Positions 60,611-64,000 of a stretch of DNA of 64,000 nucleotides are shown here, in pieces. A model generated the notes under the pieces. The model ran no database searches. It worked only from the letters and a program-made list of their open reading frames with translations, and was not told where the DNA came from. Source of the DNA: Phytoseiulus persimilis (taxonomy: Eukaryota > Arthropoda > Arachnida > Mesostigmata > Phytoseiidae); the NCBI GenBank assembly GCA_037576195.1, contig CM075102.1, positions 44,078,745 to 44,142,744 of the forward strand, read 5' to 3'. A program made the position numbers and the translations under genes. Every line of letters begins with the position of its first letter. Position 1 is the first letter of the stretch.

Positions 60611-62824
60611 GAGCGCCCGCCGGATACTGGTGCGCTTCTCTCCTGGTACTTCCATCAGGACTTCACATCCGACCTCTGTCAAGCGCCGTTGTATGTCGTT
60701 GCGAAAAATTGCACGAGACGACTGAACCCTCTCCCCCTTGAGTTCCCTCTTGTGGTCCCATCTCGGCGCTGAAACAGTGGGATTCCCAGTTTATGAGAAG
60801 CCCTCGCAATACCCAAAGCGTGAGCTTCCCGCTACAGCTCAAGTCAGCGTGGCTGAAGCGCTGCTGCGAATCTATGACTGACAAACACCGGTTTGGTCAT
60901 GTTCTTCCATCTCGAGGGACTTTCGGGCTCGACTTGCTATTCCTGTCGCTGTGCTCCCCTCACGCCCCTCGTCGAGATTGTTCGCTAGACTAGGTAAGAC
61001 TCAAGGAAGAGGGTCCCTATTGAGTGAGACTTGTCTCCTTGGATTGCGAGTACCTCTTTCGAAATTGGATCGCCACATCCTTCATCCTCATCAAGCATCG
61101 CCTCTCGTTTTAGATTAGTTCCGTTTTCGGCAGAAAAAGGAACATTTTCTAGCGACTCCAACGCGAGCCTCTAACGCGCGACACAACCACCCACAATGGC
61201 AGTAAACGCAAACATTGATTTGTTGTTTGATTGCATCAGTTCCGCACGGCCCCTGGTTTTGAATGTGCCAATCGCTGGACGAGGAAATTCGGGAAGTTCT
61301 TGAAAACTGCTTGATCGCATGAAGCAGGCTGCCCTTCGTTAGCAAACTCTTCGATATTTTCGAGATTCCAGCGTCTCGTGTGCGGGAATCTAGAATGTTA
61401 TCTTGACTCTCGAATGGGCAAAAAACCTGTTTGTGAACTTCCTCAGGAAAAGCGCGGTAGGATTCGGAGCCTCGTGAAAAAACGTGGGAAGAATCGAGTT
61501 TGACTTGCGTTCTTTATTTACAGCAGTGTGATGACTTTGTTACAGCAAGGATATTATGGCACAAGCGTTCCTGGAATGGAGACAGGACCTCCGCTGCAGA
61601 ACTGGTATCTGATTATCGTAATCTGATTAAAGCGGCGTTCGAGCGACAGCTTCGAACAGAGCTCTCCTGGGACTCCGGAATAATTTCGATAGACGGTTAC
61701 AGTTAACGAACACATTCAGTTAACCTCACAAACAGGCAGGTGTGCGAACACAGCTGCATGCAGGCCCAGCTAAGGCGACTGTCCGTTTGTATGCAATTCT
61801 CCCGTCGCTCAGAGTTTCCGTTCGATTGTCTTTTCGCTTCGAGTGCGAATCGGCACGGAGAGAATCCGCCACGGAGAAATCTAAGAACGGGGACATGGGG
61901 CCGTCATCATCCTTCTTGCCGGGACTGAAATGTGGGAGCTCTTGAGAGAAAATTCAAGGCATCTCATGGAGTCCGTAATCGCTCATATTATTTCGGCGCG
62001 GCTGCTGTTATGAGCCCTGAGCACGGGAACGGGTGAGTCATGTCGAGATCAGGATGATCTTAGATAAGCTGAATGCAAAATGCAAATGCGAGAGAATTCC
62101 TCTTCAGTTCAGCTATGTCGGCAGCTGTCGCAACCTGACTCGAGTGAAATGAAGAAAACGAAAAAAGGACTTGAAGAAAGAACACGGCACGCAAAACACA
62201 GTGCCCGAGGAGCTCTCTCTCTCTCTCTCTCTCGAACAGGGTCCAGGTGGCGCGACGCACTCCAGGTCCAACGAAGCTCGTTCCAATGGCACGGGGCGCC
62301 CGGGCACGAACTAATTTACAAAGTGGACAAATTACAACGATGACAACGAACAACGCAACGACGACAGCCGCAGCTTCAGCATCGGCTCGAGCGATGCCAG
62401 CAACAACGGAACCCCTCCAGAGGATTCAAAGTATTCAAAGCAAACAGGAATTCGTGAAGTGGAGACTCCGACATGAGGGGTTCCATAAGCAGGGCCAGTG
62501 AAACCGGAGCATTGCGGGAGTTCTGGAGTTCGGGAATAACTCCAAGTCCTCCGTAGCTACTGCCTCTAACGACTGAAAGAACTTCCAGAGTTCAAATAAC
62601 CTTCCGAATCGCGCACTTCGAACTTGCCTAGCTTTTACTCCTCCATTGTCCTTCTCCTCCGTCAGCCTTCCTTGCGCTCCGCAGCGTAATGGTCGGAAAC
62701 TTTAGGTCGAGTAAGAGAATGAATGAGTCGGAGAGAGAACACGGCACCAAAACGGATCCATCGGCCCATTGTCATTGCTGATGATCCCGTTTTGGATTAT
62801 TCGTTCTCTGAACCCCTGTCGTCA
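60611..62824. other. Intergenic, no recognisable gene
   Basis: Downstream flank of MOCS1A on the minus strand. TTTATT at 61513-61518 (AATAAA on the minus strand) is the nearest canonical signal, 1.3 kb past the stop. No MoaC (MOCS1B) sequence was found. A plus frame at 62340-62501 begins MTTNNATTTAAASASARA and is unassigned. Confidence 0.4.
62213..62233 (+). repeat. (CT)10 microsatellite
   Basis: Uninterrupted CT dinucleotide run, 21 bp. Confidence 0.9.
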
Positions 62825-62926
62825 TCATCCTCCTATCGTAATCATCGGTCTATTGTTGTGCTGGGCCAAGCTTCTTACGTCCCTTCCACCATGGGAGAAG
62901 TGCTTTTTTGAGAGTTGATCACGAAC
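62825..62926 (-). CDS. MOCS1: MOCS1A terminal exon, ends in Gly-Gly-stop
   Basis: Minus-strand acceptor CTTTCGTTCAG, 33 residues and TGA. VRDQLSKKHFSHGGRDVRSL, then AQHNNRPMITIGG, aligning with RKKRQHAGM...KNRPMILIGG of animal MOCS1A. Confidence 0.92.
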   Translation of the reverse strand, partial: VRDQLSKKHFSHGGRDVRSLAQHNNRPMITIGG

Positions 62927-63931
62927 CTGAACGAAAGAGAAGAGAGTCCAGTTAGTGGGGACGAAGCGATGGGGGATCGAGTCTGGATTCCGGGAGCTCA
63001 TATCGGACTGAACTCGGAGTCGAGTGTATGAGCACACGTTGCTATTTATCACTTGCTAGAGCGAAGCGAACAAGGGGTGTGGGTTCTTCTTTGACATTGT
63101 CGGGTTCTAGAGTTCGTGTGGTTGACTGTGGAGGTACTTTCATTCCATCATTCACTGCAAGCTCTGAGACCGCTCGAGGTGGGTTAACAAGGCACGGCTC
63201 CCGATGCCCTCGAATGAGCTGAGGTGTTTTCTCAGGTTTTTCTTCAACTTTCAAACTCCTGGCTCTTCACTTCCGAAAACCATGTAATTTGAGTTCGCTG
63301 CTCGCGTTCTGCTCCGCTCCCGGCTGCCAACTTGTTTCCGCCTTGATATCCGGCAGCGAGGTAGACAAGGCATCCGGGAGAGCAGGATATTTCCGAACCT
63401 CAGAGCGGATGAGACATGACTATTACTCGCTGATTCGAGAGCAGCCCATGCTTGTCCCCGCGACGAGATTTCAATGTCCTCGGATCAAGAGGTGTTCCGT
63501 CGGCGCTCGGAAAGCGTTTCATCTTTTCCTCAGGAGTTTAATTAACCCGCATGACGGTATCTATGCCCCATACTATCTCCCATGCTTCCGACAGTGGCTG
63601 TGTCCTGCTCTCTTGGTTCCCAGGAAAGATTCGCTCGGGTCGGCGAAAGCAAGACAGGGATGGCGGACAAGCAGGCGGCAAAGGCAAAAGAAAGGAGAAC
63701 GAACGGCTTAATTACTTTTCTCCGGAGTAACTCGTCGACGTCGTGCCTGTCGGAGGCTGGAGAATTTCGCAGGAGTTCGACAAGGGGCAGTTCGTCGTTT
63801 CGCGACGAAAAGAGGCAGGAGCGCAAGGAGCCGTCGGCCGTGAGTCGGAGCCGATTACAGGAACTGCAGAAAGCTTGCGACATCGACGAAATAAAACCCC
63901 AACGTCCTCGGTGCGACGGTGAGGTGAACAT
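62825..63931 (-). CDS. MOCS1: MOCS1A, GTP 3',8-cyclase (MoaA type), last two exons
   Basis: Radical-SAM enzyme that, with MoaC/MOCS1B, turns GTP into cyclic pyranopterin monophosphate, the first step of molybdenum cofactor synthesis in mitochondria. Exons on the minus strand: 63716-63931 and 62825-62926, joined in phase 0 to the last 105 residues. Seen: GFISSMS, then FCSSCNRLRLTADGSLRSC, which is the C-terminal Fe-S site C-x2-C-x13-C with the NRLR arginines that contact GTP, and the end NRPMITIGG followed at once by TGA. The terminal double glycine is known to be needed for MoaA/MOCS1A activity. The radical-SAM core exons lie to the right of the window. A stop directly after GG corresponds to the MOCS1A form; a MOCS1B fusion exon was not found within 2 kb downstream. 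Confidence 0.93.
62927..63715 (-). other. MOCS1 intron
   Basis: 789 bp between the two coding exons. Open frames inside it (minus 63042-63254, plus 63289-63711) are in the intron and unassigned; no other feature seen. Confidence 0.7.
63716..63931 (-). CDS. MOCS1: MOCS1A exon with C-terminal Fe-S cysteines
   Basis: Minus-strand acceptor AAATTACAG at 63932-63940, donor AAA|GTAATT at 63715. 72 codons, phase 0 at both ends. All three cluster cysteines lie in this exon. Confidence 0.92.
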
Positions 63932-64000
63932 CTGTAATTTGGAAGTCCGACCATCCCAGATTGAAATGCTTTGACCAGCTATAGGTTCAACTGCTTCATT

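Noticed and set aside
63542-63570. Minus-strand RHAG-stop after a TAG, resembling the RQHAG of MOCS1A
   Set aside because: Wrong phase for the upstream exon and no pyrimidine tract; the exon at 62825-62926 joins in phase and carries NRPMITIGG.

Overview
The window reads as nuclear DNA of a small arthropod, most likely a mite or tick. The evidence is two spliced genes with short coding exons and introns of about 0.15-2 kb, a glycine-rich cuticle-protein gene with the arthropod-type 9-nt first coding exon, balanced base composition, and only old, broken transposon remains. The species assignment is inference; nothing in the sequence names it.

Four loci can be supported. (1) 177-13926, plus strand: 13 exons of an ionotropic glutamate receptor, missing its N-terminal part to the left of the window. 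It is kainate-receptor-like in layout (amino-terminal domain, S1, M1, pore loop, M3, S2, M4, cytoplasmic tail), but the pore loop and the M3 gate signature have drifted far from the family. (2) 49504-55237, plus strand: a glycine-rich secreted cuticle protein of 289 residues in five coding exons, with a TATA box at the right distance from a plausible start site and an NRF-1-type palindrome upstream. (3) 58590-60610, minus strand: a decayed LINE with most reverse-transcriptase motifs still readable. (4) 62825-63931, minus strand: the last two coding exons of MOCS1A (GTP 3',8-cyclase, molybdenum cofactor synthesis); the rest lies beyond the right edge.

Between about 14.5 kb and 49.4 kb no gene could be recognised. 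That stretch holds microsatellites, a 153-bp hAT-like fragment with an 8-bp target duplication, a possible tail of an R2/NeSL-like LINE, a GGCC-rich block, and many short open frames on both strands that look protein-like but match nothing I recognise. Because this base composition yields 50-100-codon frames by chance in all six frames, they are not annotated as genes, except for a few splice-flanked candidates given low confidence. One of these, a two-exon frame of 103 codons at 55849-56279 followed by an AATAAA, is the best candidate for an undescribed small gene.

The loci are functionally unrelated (neuronal or sensory receptor, exoskeleton, cofactor synthesis), as is usual in animal genomes. 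No operon, CRISPR, tRNA or rRNA gene was seen.
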